Positions 36,041-47,288 of a DNA stretch of 64,000 bases are shown piece by piece. The position numbers were made by a program, and so were the translations under genes. The stretch lies in contig CM057002.1 of the NCBI GenBank assembly GCA_029891345.1, positions 19,978,295 through 20,042,294 of the forward strand, in the 5' to 3' direction. Within the stretch, counting starts at the first letter, position 1, and each line of letters begins with the position of its first letter. The notes under the pieces were generated by a model, which saw nothing but the letters and a program-made list of their open reading frames with translations, searched no databases and was not told where the DNA came from. The DNA comes from Dryococelus australis (lineage: Eukaryota; Arthropoda; Insecta; Phasmatodea; Phasmatidae).

Positions 36041-36921
36041 TGTTGCGATTTCTCTCTCTAAAAATTAAGAGCGCTGTACCAAGTTCGTTAAGGAATGGAA
36101 GTCTTAATCAAATAAAAGAATTTATTATAACTTCCTAATTTTATTTACAATAACTACAGCAAATTTCTCTGAACTAAAATTCTCACAATAAATTGGATTC
36201 ACTTATTGTTCATAATTGACACCAATTAATAAAATGTATTAATTACGACAAAGAAATCAATGAAATTAAATGAAGATCAGTCCAATAGACAGTGTATGAA
36301 CCTATTCAAATATTTTATAATTTATGGATCCATATTTGACAGTTAGAATATTTATAATAAAATCAGTATTACACTTCCAATCAGTTCCACCTCAGTTCAA
36401 TCCGTGTCCCTCCAGTCACAATGTCCTAGAGTCCTCCAAGTGCTCTCATGCACAATAGACTTCACTCGTCGGTTTCATGCTCTCTTGTCCATTCAAGCCA
36501 CGAACACCTCACTCGCCATTTCCTGCAATCTCCAGTCGTTGTCCACACTCCTCTTCGCTCGCGCACACACGCAAGACAGCCTTCATGAAAGACTGCCGGC
36601 CATTGGGTTACGGCAGTATATATAGGTCTTAGGCCACCACCTAGAATCTTCCCCAACTCGCGTGATGCATCGCACAGGGCTGAGGCACTAGCCAGTCTCA
36701 CCAAAACATTCTTGCGTCGACGCTAAACATATCGGAAACTCTATCAGGCTAGAGGAGGTCTGTGACGCCAGCAAGTCTCGCTGCTGTCAGAATTCTCGGG
36801 ATTCCCAGAAGGGGGAAAACAGGTTGGCGCAAGCTCATCGATCCAGGAATAGGGGAGGGCGAGATGGATCTCCGATTATGGCGTGGAGCAATTGAATTGG
36901 CGCCAGCTGCAGTACGTAACA
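36041..36921 (-). mobile_element. Solo LTR of a Ty3/gypsy-like element
   Basis: An 881-bp block with TGTTGCG at the left and CGTAACA at the right (TG...CA ends). In reverse complement it is homologous end to end to the LTR at 54612-55429. Shared landmarks are TGCAGCTGGCGCC, CTCGCCCTCCCCT, GCGAGACTTGCTGG, ACGCGAGTTGGGGAAGATTC, TATATATA-containing core, GAACTTGGTA and AGAGAGAGAAAT. No internal region is attached on either side, so it is a solo LTR, probably left by LTR-LTR recombination. It lies between the two copies of the duplicated first-exon unit. Confidence 0.88.
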
Positions 36922-37037
36922 CTATTAATCTCAAAGTCGTACACACAGCAAATTAAAATGTCACAGGTTGGCATTCCAACCTGTTTTATTTTCGCCTAGT
37001 TACGTTTGCTTGAGTTCTGTTTACTTTATTTCAATGG

Positions 37038-37118
37038 AAAAAAAAAAAAAAAAAAAAAGCAACCACAGTGTTTGGATTGTTTCGTCGAGAAAGGTAAATT
37101 CTGGGGGGGGGGGGGGGG
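37038..37118. repeat. Poly-A (37038-37058) and poly-G (37103-37118) runs
   Basis: Two homopolymers 44 bp apart. Plus-strand open frames across them are artefacts of these runs. Confidence 0.85.
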
Positions 37119-37289
37119 ATGCTTTAGATTTACATCCTTCGCGAGACCATTATTTTCATGGAGCAATGGAAAATTCTGCTCATATGGAAATAAGATTCAT
37201 TATTGTAAATTCGTAAATTTTAACTTCATTAGAAAAACAAAAAGAGATTAATACATACTTTCGTATTCATACAAATGCAGCAATATCCA

Positions 37290-37291
37290 CA

Positions 37292-37323
<32 letters not shown>
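37290..37323. repeat. (AC)n microsatellite
   Basis: About 17 AC dinucleotides. Confidence 0.9.
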
Positions 37324-37325
<2 letters not shown>

Positions 37326-37399
37326 CCGTGTTCTGTTACTTCCACAATGTGAAATATGCCCAGTGAAGTAGTTCTTTTCCCCTCGCAAAGGGGGAACAT

Positions 37400-37525
37400 T
37401 GCACCTACTACATCATTCTACTTCTGGCCAATCTCACGCATATCATCACGATGAAAAAACACAAATGCTTCATGCTCTGACGTCACAGTGGCGGGAAATG
37501 CCATAAACGTGGGCATTTGGAGGTG
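37400..37525. repeat. Inverted repeat arm 1 upstream of the zinc-finger gene
   Basis: Shares with the reverse complement of 38110-38255 the words CATTCTACTTC(T/C)GGCCAATCT, CACAAATGCTTCATGC, TGGCGGGAAA and AAACGTGGG(C/A)ATTTGGAGGT. The arms are about 590 bp apart. Confidence 0.8.
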
Positions 37526-37714
37526 AGCATCGACAGTGACGAAGGGCAAGTTTGTTGAATTCAGGAAATATGCATAGTGTTGATTATACTGAATGATTCT
37601 GCAAATAAAGTATATAAAGCTAATCACGAACAAACTTGTTTTGGTGAAGTAAACTTGTACTCATGGTGGCAGTTATATATTTAATATTCGATTAATTTTA
37701 TTATGCCCCTTTTA

Positions 37715-37961
37715 CATATATGACAATTGTTAACAAGTTATACAGTCAAGTCGTACGACAATATCAGGGGTTTACCATCGCCATATATGTAAATGTCTTG
37801 CCATTCATATACAAAACGCTCAAATTATGCGCTGAAACTAGAGCATGGAAATTGTGCCATTCCCCAGCCCAGCATTAAACGCAAGGAGTAACGGAACAAC
37901 TGGTGGTTGTGCAGTTGGTTGCACCAGTGCAGGGAATGGAATACCGTCACACTTTGGCTGA
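37715..37961 (+). pseudogene. Inverted, partial copy of the 35601-35868 first-exon unit
   Basis: ATG at 37845, 38 codons (MEIVPFPSPALNARSNGTT... ending in GIPSHFG), stop at 37959-37961. It matches the minus-strand exon at 35868 including about 130 bp upstream (TCGTACGACA, GGTTTACCATC, TCTTGCCATT landmarks). Relative to the other copy it lacks one ACA codon and its sequence diverges after codon 33. Changes are a mix of silent and replacement, so selection cannot be judged by eye. It could be a small expressed frame, but decayed duplicate is the simpler reading. Confidence 0.6.
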
Positions 37962-38109
37962 AGTTAACCTTATATTCGATTAATTCACGATATAGGTAAA
38001 TACACAAATAACATTTACGCAAAACAACATTGCTGAAAGTGTGACTTTGTTATGCCACGTGCATTTCAATAATTGTAGTAACAGTTTACAAATACATCTC
38101 CGCCGAAGC

Positions 38110-38255
38110 TAACCTCCAAATTCCCACGTTTCTGGCATTTTCCCGCCAATGTGACATCAACGCATGAAGCATTTGTGCGTTTTCGTCGCGTCATTTATGC
38201 GTAAGATTGGCCGGAAGTAGAATGACGTACGTAGAAGGTGCACCAATGCGCCTGT
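38110..38255. repeat. Inverted repeat arm 2 upstream of the zinc-finger gene
   Basis: Reverse-complement partner of 37400-37525. It ends about 400 bp before the first coding exon of the zinc-finger gene. Confidence 0.8.
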
Positions 38256-38649
38256 AAGATAGGATCAGATCAACTTCGCTGCGCGTATTTCGCATTGTGC
38301 AGATAACGGACTACGGCCCTGATTATTTCTTACTGTGCAATATGTTATGCAACCATTGTGTCAGGGTTGCTGACGGTGGCTGATGGCTTTGGCGGCCTTG
38401 TACAGTTTTAATAGGAGTTGGCAAAACCGGACGTAATTAATGTTTTCCTTCTGCCTACTGTACCCCAGGGTTGTCAGTAGAATAACGCTTTTGTGTCATT
38501 TTCCATTCTCCTTGGTTGTTCTTTGGAGTTACTGTTCCATACTCTATGGCCTGTGAAATTGTGTACTGCATAGGTTGTTTCTGCAAGGACTATCAGTAAT
38601 TTTTCTTCCACGTGCGTGCATAAAATTGGGAAATGTTTACTATTTCCAG

Positions 38650-38730
38650 ATGCGTGTAAATACGTACTTCATGGCTCACAGTGAAGAATTTTGTATAAAA
38701 TCTGAGCCGCTGGAAGAAACGTTTGTACAG
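38650..38730 (+). CDS. C2H2 zinc-finger protein gene, first coding exon
   Basis: Coding from ATG at 38650 (or the in-frame ATG at 38671) to the donor CAG|GTATGT, phase 0, 27 or 20 codons. From the second ATG the peptide reads MAHSEEFCIKSEPLEETFVQ. The IKSEPLEE motif is a common N-terminal feature of insect C2H2 zinc-finger proteins and is a possible sumoylation-type site (IKSE). It joins in frame to exon 2 at 47163 and then to the finger exon at 60165. Directly before 38650 the sequence TATTTCCAG could be an acceptor, so the exon may begin there with an upstream leader exon. The presence of a second, equally placed ATG leaves the start undecided. Confidence 0.75.
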
Positions 38731-39755
38731 GTATGTTCTTTTGGATGAATAACATTTACTTAAGGAAATGTCAGTTCTAATGTGAAGTTTAGGCCGTGTT
38801 TCAACTCTTACTCTGGCACACTTGCTCACTAGCAAATTGAGACTTGTGTCCTCTGCAAGCCTTCGGTATTATTTCTCTGAGAAAAAAGGTAATAAATAGT
38901 GAAAAATAAATTATTGCTGGCCTTTCACTTTCCTCTAATATATGTACAGTTTTTATGAAATAGTAGCTTATTTTTATTTGTTAAATTTTTGCATGATTTA
39001 AAACAATTATGTGCAAATAACAGAATTTAATAGTATGCACATAATTAACCTAAATGAAACTTTAACATAATAACATCATCATTTGTTATGTTCTATATAA
39101 AATGGAATATAATTAAACTTTTCACAATCGCAATTATTATGGCAGTGTCCCAACTCGCCGAGAGAGTACTCTTGTTCACTCTTGACATCATTGAGTCTTT
39201 TCTCTGTCCCAATTCAGAGGAAAGCGCAAGAGAGATTGTGATTGAGGATATACTGTGCTTACTCTCGCACTCTCTCTGGTAGCCATGTTGTTTTTAAGTC
39301 TAACTTCAAAAATCTAGACATATATTTTGTTGTTTCTTAAGCAGCGATAGAAATATTTTATCTTCTAACCGAAGAAATTAGATTCTATATAGTTGGTAGC
39401 ATATTTTTTTTTGTCAATAATATTTTCGATTTATCTGCAACATTTTTTAAATGAAAATTATTTTCAAATTAAATTTTACTATTAATGTTACCTAAAAAGT
39501 TACAAAACTTCAGTGGTTTCAATTATCCATGAATGAACAAAAGAAAATATCTGCCCTAGGAATGAAGTCATATACGTTTTCCTGATTCGTAAATAAGTTT
39601 TACACTTGATAACGTATTATAAGTGTCAGAGCTTCTGATTGGCTGAATGTTGATGCACTATGCTTAGGTAAGTGCTTATCGCTATGCACAGTTGTAGCCA
39701 GTCCAACTGAAAACAAGCAGTTTAAATCTTATCTATATCACTTGTGTTAATGATG
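38731..39755. other. Zinc-finger gene intron 1, left part
   Basis: Intron before the BEL element. The segment 39130-39310 is partly matched in inverted orientation by 46480-46590 (AACAACATGG, GAGAGTGCGA-like words). No gene seen. Confidence 0.6.
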
Positions 39756-39864
39756 TGTATTTGGGCTTGAGAACAATTCTGACTGTGTTTTAAAGAAAAG
39801 CATTTCAAGTTGTGACTTACTGACACTAAAAAAAGCAGACCTGGTCTTGTGCATTCTGGCAGCA
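39756..39864 (-). repeat. BEL/Pao 3' LTR
   Basis: Aligns with 45470-45577: TTGGGCTT(G/T)AGAACAAT, TGTG/TGTA TTTTAA, AAAGCAGA, CTTGT(G/A)CATTCTGGCAGCA are shared. Read on the minus strand it starts TGCTGCCAG and ends in ACA. It is unusually short for this clade. Confidence 0.75.
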
Positions 39865-40029
39865 CTGCCCTAGGCCGATGGTGCCACCATTGACAGTCTT
39901 GCCACAATGTGGCGAGAAATTTAAACTAGCCTAGTTAAAATGGACTATGGCCCAAACATTCCCGCCTGCCTTGAAGGGTCCTCACTTCAAAACTAATGAG
40001 TCCCGTTCTGCCCCAGGGTGGATCTTGAC

Positions 40030-40240
40030 TATTCTACCAAGCTTCCACTGCAAGGGGGGGAAAGTTATGGTCTTTTACCAAAACTATGCTGCCTTCAGCT
40101 ATGTTGTCTCCTTCACTGGTCCACTTGATCTTGGGTTGAAGCTGATGCAGGTACTCCACATGCCACCGCTTCCAAAACGACTGGTGGATCTGCTGTAGGA
40201 GTGACCACCTAGTCAACCTGTTGACTGGAGTTGACATGTC
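40030..40240 (-). pseudogene. BEL/Pao pol C-terminal domain fragment
   Basis: Minus-strand frame from about 40237 to 40034 contains RWSLLQQIHQSFWKRWHVEY and LHQLQPKIKW. This is the conserved segment after the integrase core in BEL/Pao polyproteins (DUF5641-like). Continuing in another frame, WKLGRI and HPG motifs occur down to about 39950. Broken by frameshift. Confidence 0.8.
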
Positions 40241-40550
40241 TAGTTACAGCAATATCTGTGCTAGACCCATTTTCTGAGAAAGTGACTGGGAGTTAGTACA
40301 GAGAAGTTATTAGGATCACTCGACAATGGGCACAGAGGTCTTGAATTGAGTGTTGCCTCAATCTGGGCTGAAACAGTGCTCAGTTCTTCATATGTCAGCA
40401 ACTGGGTTCCCACAACTTTCATGAGAATGGACTTGACATATTTGATTCCTGCCTCCCAAAGTCTACCGAAGTGAGGAGCTCCTGGAGGGTTGAAGTGCCA
40501 GGTTATCTTATGCTCTGCTAAACTGTCTACAATCTGTTTGCGAGTGTCAA

Positions 40551-41242
40551 TCAGTGAGAAATTCTTGCACTTCTTCCAGCTGATGGCTGGCTAGTGCCGC
40601 AGTCACTGTAAATGTTGGCACATTGTCCACTTTGAGCGACGAACCTCCTAAAGGCTGCCGGAAATACTTCTCTTGATAAATATGAAACAATCTCTAGATG
40701 TATGGCCTTTATTGCAAAACACACAATCAAGTAGGCGTATGTCTGCATCACACGAGGCTTTCTGAGTCTAGCTGTGGTAATGGAGATGGGACCTCTATAA
40801 TCAACTCCAGTGTTCATAAATGGCTTGTGGCCTGGCGTACCCTTTCAGCTGGAAGACATCCCATGATAGGGTAAGGGGTTTGGGATGGGTTCGAAAGCAA
40901 CGTATACATGTATGAAGGTGGCTGCGAATGAGATTCCTGGCGCCAAGCACCCAAAATTCTCTTTGAAGCATTGACTATAACATCTGTGACTCTGGATGAA
41001 AAAAACTTTAAATGAAACTCATCAATCAGCGCCACTAAAAGACGACAATGTTTTGGTAGAAGGATTGGGTGTTTCTTTTTGAACTGCAATTCAGCCGTCT
41101 GCAATTGGCCACCTACTCTCAGGATGCCATCAGAGGCTACAAAAGGAACCAGCTTCTGGATGAATGGAGAAAAAGTTTGGTGCTTGGCAGTATGAGCAAA
41201 TTCTTCAGCGAATAATTCTGTGTTAGGTGAACTGCCTGCCAC
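40551..41242 (-). pseudogene. BEL/Pao integrase region
   Basis: Two overlapping minus-strand frames. 41242-40814 carries the integrase zinc-binding part (DGILRVGGQLQ, HPILLPKHCRL). 40817-40551 carries the start of the catalytic core (NTGVDYRGPI, LIVCFAIKAIHLE, FVAQSGQ), where the family has its first catalytic aspartate in the GVDYAGP-type motif. The switch of frame at 40815 and the missing remainder show decay. Confidence 0.85.
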
Positions 41243-42155
41243 AACTGCCTGCCCAAATCTGCAACACAGTGCGACTATTCATTTTACGTTTTTTAATTTA
41301 GACTGGCTTTCCATTAAGTCTAAAAATGGTAACTGTGTCAAGGTGGCCTACAGCACAATAGTTACACTCTTCATTGCTGGTGGGGCTAGAGTCATGAAGT
41401 ATACTCTGTGGCCAATGCTTATCTTCACAGAGCCAGGCAGGTTCTGACCACCAAAGAGGATGTTCGACAAGCTGTGCAGGAGTTAGGCCATGAGAGGCAC
41501 AATCTTCTGGATTCTGTTCACTCTGAACATGATGCCACTAATCTACAGAGGTGCAGCTCTGAATTTCACTTACTCTGTTCCCGACAAAAGGTTTTCCACA
41601 CATGTGGTGAAGCTCTAATCCATAAAAGTGCAACTGAAGAGTAAGTCCAAGTATATGTCTCTTCCAGGGGCAAAAACCGAGCCAGAAGTACAGCAGTGCA
41701 GAGCTCAAAGCGAGGAAATGTTACTCTTTTGACAGGAGCCACCATTTAGCAAGCAGCAGATGGATGGTGACCACAATCATGCAAGACACTTGTCGAAGTT
41801 ACACTGCAGCTGCATATCCCTTCTCTGAGCTGTCAGAGAAACCATGAAGTTCAAAGGTGGAGTCTGCACTGCTAAGGGTGATACAGCAAGGAGTGGTTAT
41901 GTTGGAACAGCAACACAACTCATTTAGAATGGTTTCCCACTTCGCAATGATGCCTGGAGGAGCCGGGCAGTCCCAGTCAAAACTTTCCAGCCACAGCTGT
42001 TATAGCAAATCCTTGGCTAAGAGTGTCAATGGTGACAACCATCCCATTGGGTCAAAAACCTGGGCTAATTCCGAAAGAATTCCACGTTTTGTCAGAATCA
42101 ATGGTCTCTGTTGAATATCATAAACGAAAGTGTGTACTGGAGTTCCAATACAGCC

Positions 42156-42740
42156 CTAGAACCTTGACATATTGGTCTTCATCAAAAGAGTAGTACGTAC
42201 CCGAGAGTTACACATTCTCTGAACACAAGCCTTCCAGCACAGCAGTGCAGTTACTGCTGACTTGCGAAACTGATACCAACCTCGCGAGAGCAACTGTTGT
42301 AGTTCCTGTCTCAGATTCACAGCAGAAGTGACGTCACTGGTTCCAGTGACCACATCATCGACATAAGTGTCGGACAACAAGACACTTGCTACACTCGCAT
42401 AGACTCCCTTCTCATCTTCTGCTAGCTCATGCAAAGCTCGGCGAGTGAGAAATGGAGCCGAGCTAACACTGTATGAAACATTATTAAGACTATACACTTC
42501 GAGAGGCTGATCTTCAGACTCCCTCCAAAGGATGCGCTGGTAATCTGTATGTGCATCAGCGATCAGAATTTGATGACACATTTGTTTTATATCACTTGTG
42601 AATAAAATCATTGGTATTCGAAACTGAAGCAACACTTCCACTAACTTATGTCCCTTTGAAGCTTAGTTCCAGTCAACAGTACATCATTCAAAGACAAACC
42701 AGAGCTGGCCTTAGCAGATGCATCAAACGCGATACAGGAT
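42156..42740 (-). pseudogene. BEL/Pao reverse transcriptase fragment
   Basis: On the minus strand, AFDASAKASSGLSLNDVLLTG lies around 42735-42670. After a frameshift follows the 162-codon frame 42641-42156 with FTSDIKQMCHQI (first catalytic Asp) and DTYVDDVVTG (YVDD box). These are in the order and spacing of BEL/Pao RT. Homology fades after about 42250, where the frame is lost. Confidence 0.88.
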
Positions 42741-43439
42741 TTGGTGGTGGTACTATCAAGCTTGTCCACAGTGATGTGGGATGTAATATAAGGGACAGGA
42801 ATTCACATGAACTGTCAACACTTCTCATATGACCTGAATTAATATATTCTTGCATAAATTAAACATAACTTGCCTAGAGATCTGGCTGGCCTTTAAAATT
42901 ATGCTTGAGTGAATGTAAACGACAAAGTGCTGTGGAGTAGGAGTCGCCTAGGTCAGGGTCTGGACTCTTGAAGGGAAGTACATCACTGTAGCAACCATTT
43001 TCATCATGAGCATAGCCTTCTGCAAACAACTTCACAGAGGACATTATCTGGTGATGGTGTTGGTTTATCAGGAGGCAGTTCTTCCAGTTTTCAAAGATGG
43101 GCTTAAACTGGAAGCCATAAAGAATGATGAAATATGTGATTTCAAATTAGGCAAACTGCTGTCGACCTTTCCCATCATGATTCATCCAAAGTGCGTGTCC
43201 AGAGCTACTGGAGTACCAGACGGTGCTTCACACTTTCTTCCTTTCACTAAGTAGGGAAAAAGCTCTGCACCCAGCAGCATGTCTGTTGACCCTGGAGTTG
43301 CAAAGGTTGACTTTCGACTGCAGGTGGGCAAGATGGCTCCAGGTTTGTGGGTCCACAGGCGCAGATGGGAAGTGTCCGGTTATGTTAGGTACCACAAAGG
43401 CATCTATAGAAAATACTGTCCCTGTCTGCCCGCAAAACT

Positions 43440-43628
43440 TTAGCACACAAGAAACAACACCACGAGCAATCTTAAGTGGTGCCTGAGAGAGAGCCCCTGA
43501 AGTGGATGAGTTTTCTTCATAGGAGGGATACCCAAGCGAGATAAGCTATTGTCAGAGATGAAATTGGCTTGACTACCAGAGTCCAGTAACACTGATGGGT
43601 TGGAAGGTCCCTTACACCTTGTGTACAT
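43440..43628 (-). pseudogene. BEL/Pao aspartic protease fragment
   Basis: Minus-strand 62-codon frame with SVLLDSGSQANFISDN, the active-site motif D-S-G of BEL-type retropepsins. It lies between gag and RT as expected. Confidence 0.82.
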
Positions 43629-43672
43629 CGATTATAGCAGTTGACAGCATAACCACAGCACTACTGGATGTG

Positions 43673-44944
43673 CTAAAATGAGGAGCACACAGTCACAGTA
43701 GATCTTGTATCACCACTTGAGCTGCTATCTGGCACATCTACGGGTTGTCTTGATCCATCTGAGACACCCTCTTGAGTGGATGGTTCCGGGAAGTGCAGCA
43801 GGTAGTGATGCCGTGACTTGCAGTGATGACACGAGACTTCTGAGGGACAGTTTCTGAACTGGTGTGAGGGCTGCAAACAGTTCAAACATAGTTTGAGTTC
43901 CTTGACAAGTGCAAATTGTTCTTGTGTGGCTTCTGTTGAAAGTGGGGGCATTTGTACAACAAATGTGCTGTGTTGCACAAGCTGCAAGAATGGGTAGGTT
44001 TCACCATAAAGACATTGGATGAATGGTAACCTTAGCCAGTTTACGATCTGCTGAAACCTGCACAGGTTTGTTCTTTGAAGGTGCCGGCCTAGATGTTGAT
44101 GCAACTGCAACTGCTTCCATAGAACTACAATGTTTTTCTAAAAACTGCACAAAAGACTTGCAAGTGGGGAGCTCTGTCTAGGCCATCTCCCACTGTGTTT
44201 GAAGTGGGGCATCCAATTTCCTGCAAAGGATGGGCAGTAAGATCAAGTCCCAATGCTGCACAGGAACCTTAAGAGCTTCCAGTGCTACCACATTCTCCGT
44301 TACAACTGTCAGCATCTGTCACAGTGAAGTGGGCGATTTAAAAGGATAATGTGGGTGCTTCCAGCAGAGCTTCCACATGCAAAGAAACAATTTATCTTTT
44401 GTTCGAATATCGCTCTGATAACATCTTCCATGCAACTTCAAGATTTCGATCCAACATAGGCAATGCGTGAATCATACTTAATGGCTCACCATTAAGGGAC
44501 AACTTTAAATAGGACAACCGTTCGACTGGAGTTAGGTCGGGGTGATCAGCTACAAGAGCACTGAACAAGTAAGAGAAGTTCACCCAGTCTTTTGCAGTTC
44601 TACTGAACTGTGGCAACATTCCACGTAGATGTTGCTTGTGGTGCCTCCAACTTGCTCGCAAGAGATTCTACCATTGCCATAATATCATAGTATTGAGCTT
44701 CGAAGTTCAGCATGCGGACTGCATGTGCGTCTTTATCGAAGTGTGTTAGTTGTTCGGCTGCCATTTCTACATTAGTGTAATCAGATTCAAAGTTACGTTT
44801 CGTTCCCGGCAAATCTCACACGGTTCTATGGAAAAAATTCAGTTTGGAGGGATCTGTACCAAAACACTTGGCGAGGCCAAGCGCACGCTTGAGGTGTCCT
44901 TGGGTCAGTCGTACATACAGTGTTGCTGCTTGAGCATCACCCAT
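43673..44944 (-). pseudogene. BEL/Pao gag remnant
   Basis: Likely start at the minus-strand ATG at 44944 (MGDAQAATLYVRLTQGHLKR). The middle, at 44661-44392, has WVNFSYLFSALV, DLTPVERLSYLKLSLNGEP and AWKMLSERY, the DUF1759-type gag core. The 3' part, at 44110-43673, has zinc-knuckle-like CLNCLQPSHQFRNCPSEVSC followed by CHHCKSRHH. Three frames are used, so at least two frameshifts have occurred. Confidence 0.85.
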
Positions 44945-45469
44945 GATTAAAGTTTTCTGTGATGTGCAAGGACGTGTCCACAAACTATGTATCACAACAC
45001 AAGAGAGTTGTGTGTTCGTGTGCATAGCGAAACACAAAGAGAGATATGGAAAACAACTTGCTGGAAGACGTACTTAACATACACGTGATCATGGCACCAA
45101 TCTTCTAACTGTAAACGGTTGATGACATCAAGTGATAAGAATATACGTACCATTCACATTAACAGTGAAATACGAAAAATTTAAAAATGAATAAAAACCC
45201 ATAACCAGATTCAGAACACAGGAACTGTTGAAGTCAAGTAATGCACGCAGTAAACAAAGAAAACTGCATTCACACGCACACAAACGTGCTATCCCAAGTC
45301 AACAAACTGCTTTGATGTTCACTGTTTGTCATAATATACAACCACACTTGCCCATCATGCACATGCTCACTAAGCAAAGCGAAATCACAACATATATATG
45401 AGCCCACAACGAACAAAACAAATATCGATCACACATACACCGGCGCATATCCAGCTAGAAAGGGCCAAA

Positions 45470-45577
45470 TGTTTGGGCTTTAGAACAATGCGGACTGTAT
45501 TTTAACGAAAAACATTTTGAGTTGCAAAATACTGGTACGAAAATAAAGCAGAACTAGTCTTGTACATTCTGGCAGCA
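45470..45577 (-). repeat. BEL/Pao 5' LTR
   Basis: Right-hand LTR, partner of 39756-39864. The putative primer-binding site lies immediately to its left (minus-strand sequence TTTGGCCCTTTCTAGCTGG). Confidence 0.75.
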
Positions 45578-45705
45578 CCCCTCAATATCCGTTTATTATA
45601 ATTTTTTAGATTTTTAAGTGATCAAAAACAGAACTATTGTTTACAGAGCAGAGTACTACAGTATTAAAAAATATGTGCACAATTGTCATACACAAAGCCT
45701 ATAGC

Positions 45706-46335
45706 GTATTCCAATTACTGCTCTGGAGTGTAGTCCGTGCGCACTGGCAGAGTGCCGCCTGTTCCAAATACTGGAACTTGCTGTCAGAGCAGTCTGATCT
45801 TCGTATTCCAATAGCGAGTTGCACTGAACGAGTGCTCACAGGGAGCAATTTTTACCGCACTAAGTCTGGGGTTAGTTTTGTTTTTCAGAGCAATATGGCG
45901 GTGGCCTGTGGTTATGGAAAACAACACAAAAATTATTGTAATGTTGAAAATTTCGGCAGCTGAATAATACATAATGGTTAATATAGAACAAATATGCTCT
46001 TGGTATATTGACAATATTGTTTGTAATTATAGCAATGATGAGGTTAATTTCACCCAGTGACTTGTGCATACATTTGCTGACAAGTTAAAAAAGAGAAAAT
46101 GGAGAAAATTATCTGTACAGAATTCTATAAATTTAAATCCTATTATCTACATCGTATTTCAAGCATTTTCTCCAAAAGATGATATATTGTCGCAAATGTT
46201 TTCCACTGTTTTCGTGGCGGGTTCCAGTTGTCAGTGCATATATAATATACATTAGTTTGTAGCAATCATGTGACACATGCACTTTCTCAGTTTTCAGAGC
46301 GCACCGAGTGCGCACCCAGAGCAGTCAACTGGTAT
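45706..46335. mobile_element. Probable MITE with GC-rich inverted ends
   Basis: The left end has ATTCCAATTACTGCTCTGGAG and GTGCGCACT. The right end in reverse complement has ATACCAGTTGACTGCTCTGGG and GCGCACTCGG. About 630 bp, no target duplication confirmed. The plus frame at 45637-45963 overlapping it has no known domain. Confidence 0.45.
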
Positions 46336-47162
46336 AAGTCACTAAAAATAATGACATCATTTTTGTTTCATTTTATGGAGTTTGATAATTTACAGTCATA
46401 ATGAATGAGTTAAGTCAGTAAAATATTTTTAACACTGCTGTAGGAACAATAAATATGTGTTGCAAGTATTTGGGGCTAGACTTGAAACAACATGGTTGTC
46501 GCAGAGGGTGCGATCTTGAGCACGAGTGAACTTCCATTCACTCTCCCTCTCACACGTGCTCCTCCCATTTGGGATGGCAGAGAGAATGATCTAGACTTAT
46601 TTTTATTTAAACACAATTCTTAAAACTGTATACTGCTCTTGAGTTACTATACATCCCGTTTCAAGAAAGAATACTTAGAATTTTGTGATCAATTTTCATT
46701 TCCGAACTAACTGAACCTATTAATCATGGTTCTTTGCTGTGCAGTGGAGATTATTGTTTTACTATTATAGTTCTGTGTGCTTTCCCATCAGCATTTGTGT
46801 CCTGACCAACATTTTAGAGATTAATAATCTCCATTAGATGCCTGTATTATTTCTTGTTTGTCCCAATTCACACGACCGCATGTTTATAACGTGACAAGTT
46901 TAACAAAAACCAGATATACCACTTACAACTTGCTCAAGCCAAGTTTTTGTCATCATTTTAATGTTTGTGTGCAGCCTGGTGACACATTTGTGTCCTTATT
47001 CATGTCTGCATTCGTGTTTGTTATTCCCATTGTGATTTGATTCATAGGTACTTATTTTCTGTTTGCATTTGGTAATGGCCCCTCTTTATTACCAAGGTAA
47101 TGGACAGTGTATCAGAATGAACAACATAGGCAATTCCATAATGTGACTGTACTGTGTTTCAG
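46336..47162. other. Zinc-finger gene intron 1, right part
   Basis: AT-rich intron sequence ending at the acceptor TGTGTTTCAG of exon 2. Only a diverged inverted match to 39130-39310 at about 46480-46590 was noted. Confidence 0.6.
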
Positions 47163-47288
47163 GTAGAGCTCAGTGTAGAAGATAGTGAGAGTGAAGAAGA
47201 GGCAGAATGTAACGTGGAACGGCCCCAGTCACGTCTTAAAGACAGCCAGTCTACTTATCCTTTTGGTGACTGGGGAAGTAGTGACAAG
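47163..47288 (+). CDS. C2H2 zinc-finger protein gene, exon 2 (acidic linker)
   Basis: Exon of 126 nt, exactly 42 codons, phase 0 at both ends. The acceptor is GTGTTTCAG and the donor GACAAG|GTGACG, somewhat weak. The peptide begins VELSVEDSESEEEAECNVER and ends GDWGSSDK. It is strongly acidic at the start and has no fingers. Such acidic linker exons between a KSEP-type N-terminus and the finger array are usual in insect zinc-finger genes. The phase agrees with exon 1 and exon 3. The frame runs a further 37 codons past the donor into the intron before a stop at 47403, so the exon end is chosen from composition and the donor. Confidence 0.7.

Larger units (their letters stand above)
39756..45577 (-). 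mobile_element. BEL/Pao LTR retrotransposon, decayed, minus strand
   Basis: Element of about 5.8 kb in intron 1 of the zinc-finger gene, opposite to the gene. Short LTRs (about 109 bp) flank it. From right to left on the minus strand it encodes gag with a zinc-knuckle region, an aspartic protease with DSGS, a reverse transcriptase with YVDD, an integrase zinc-binding and core region, and the C-terminal domain of BEL integrase polyproteins. The LNDVLLTG and SDIKQMCHQI motifs point to BEL/Pao rather than gypsy. A primer-binding-like TTTGGCCCTTTC follows the right LTR on the minus strand. Stops and frameshifts occur throughout and no target duplication remains, so it is inactive. Confidence 0.88.
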
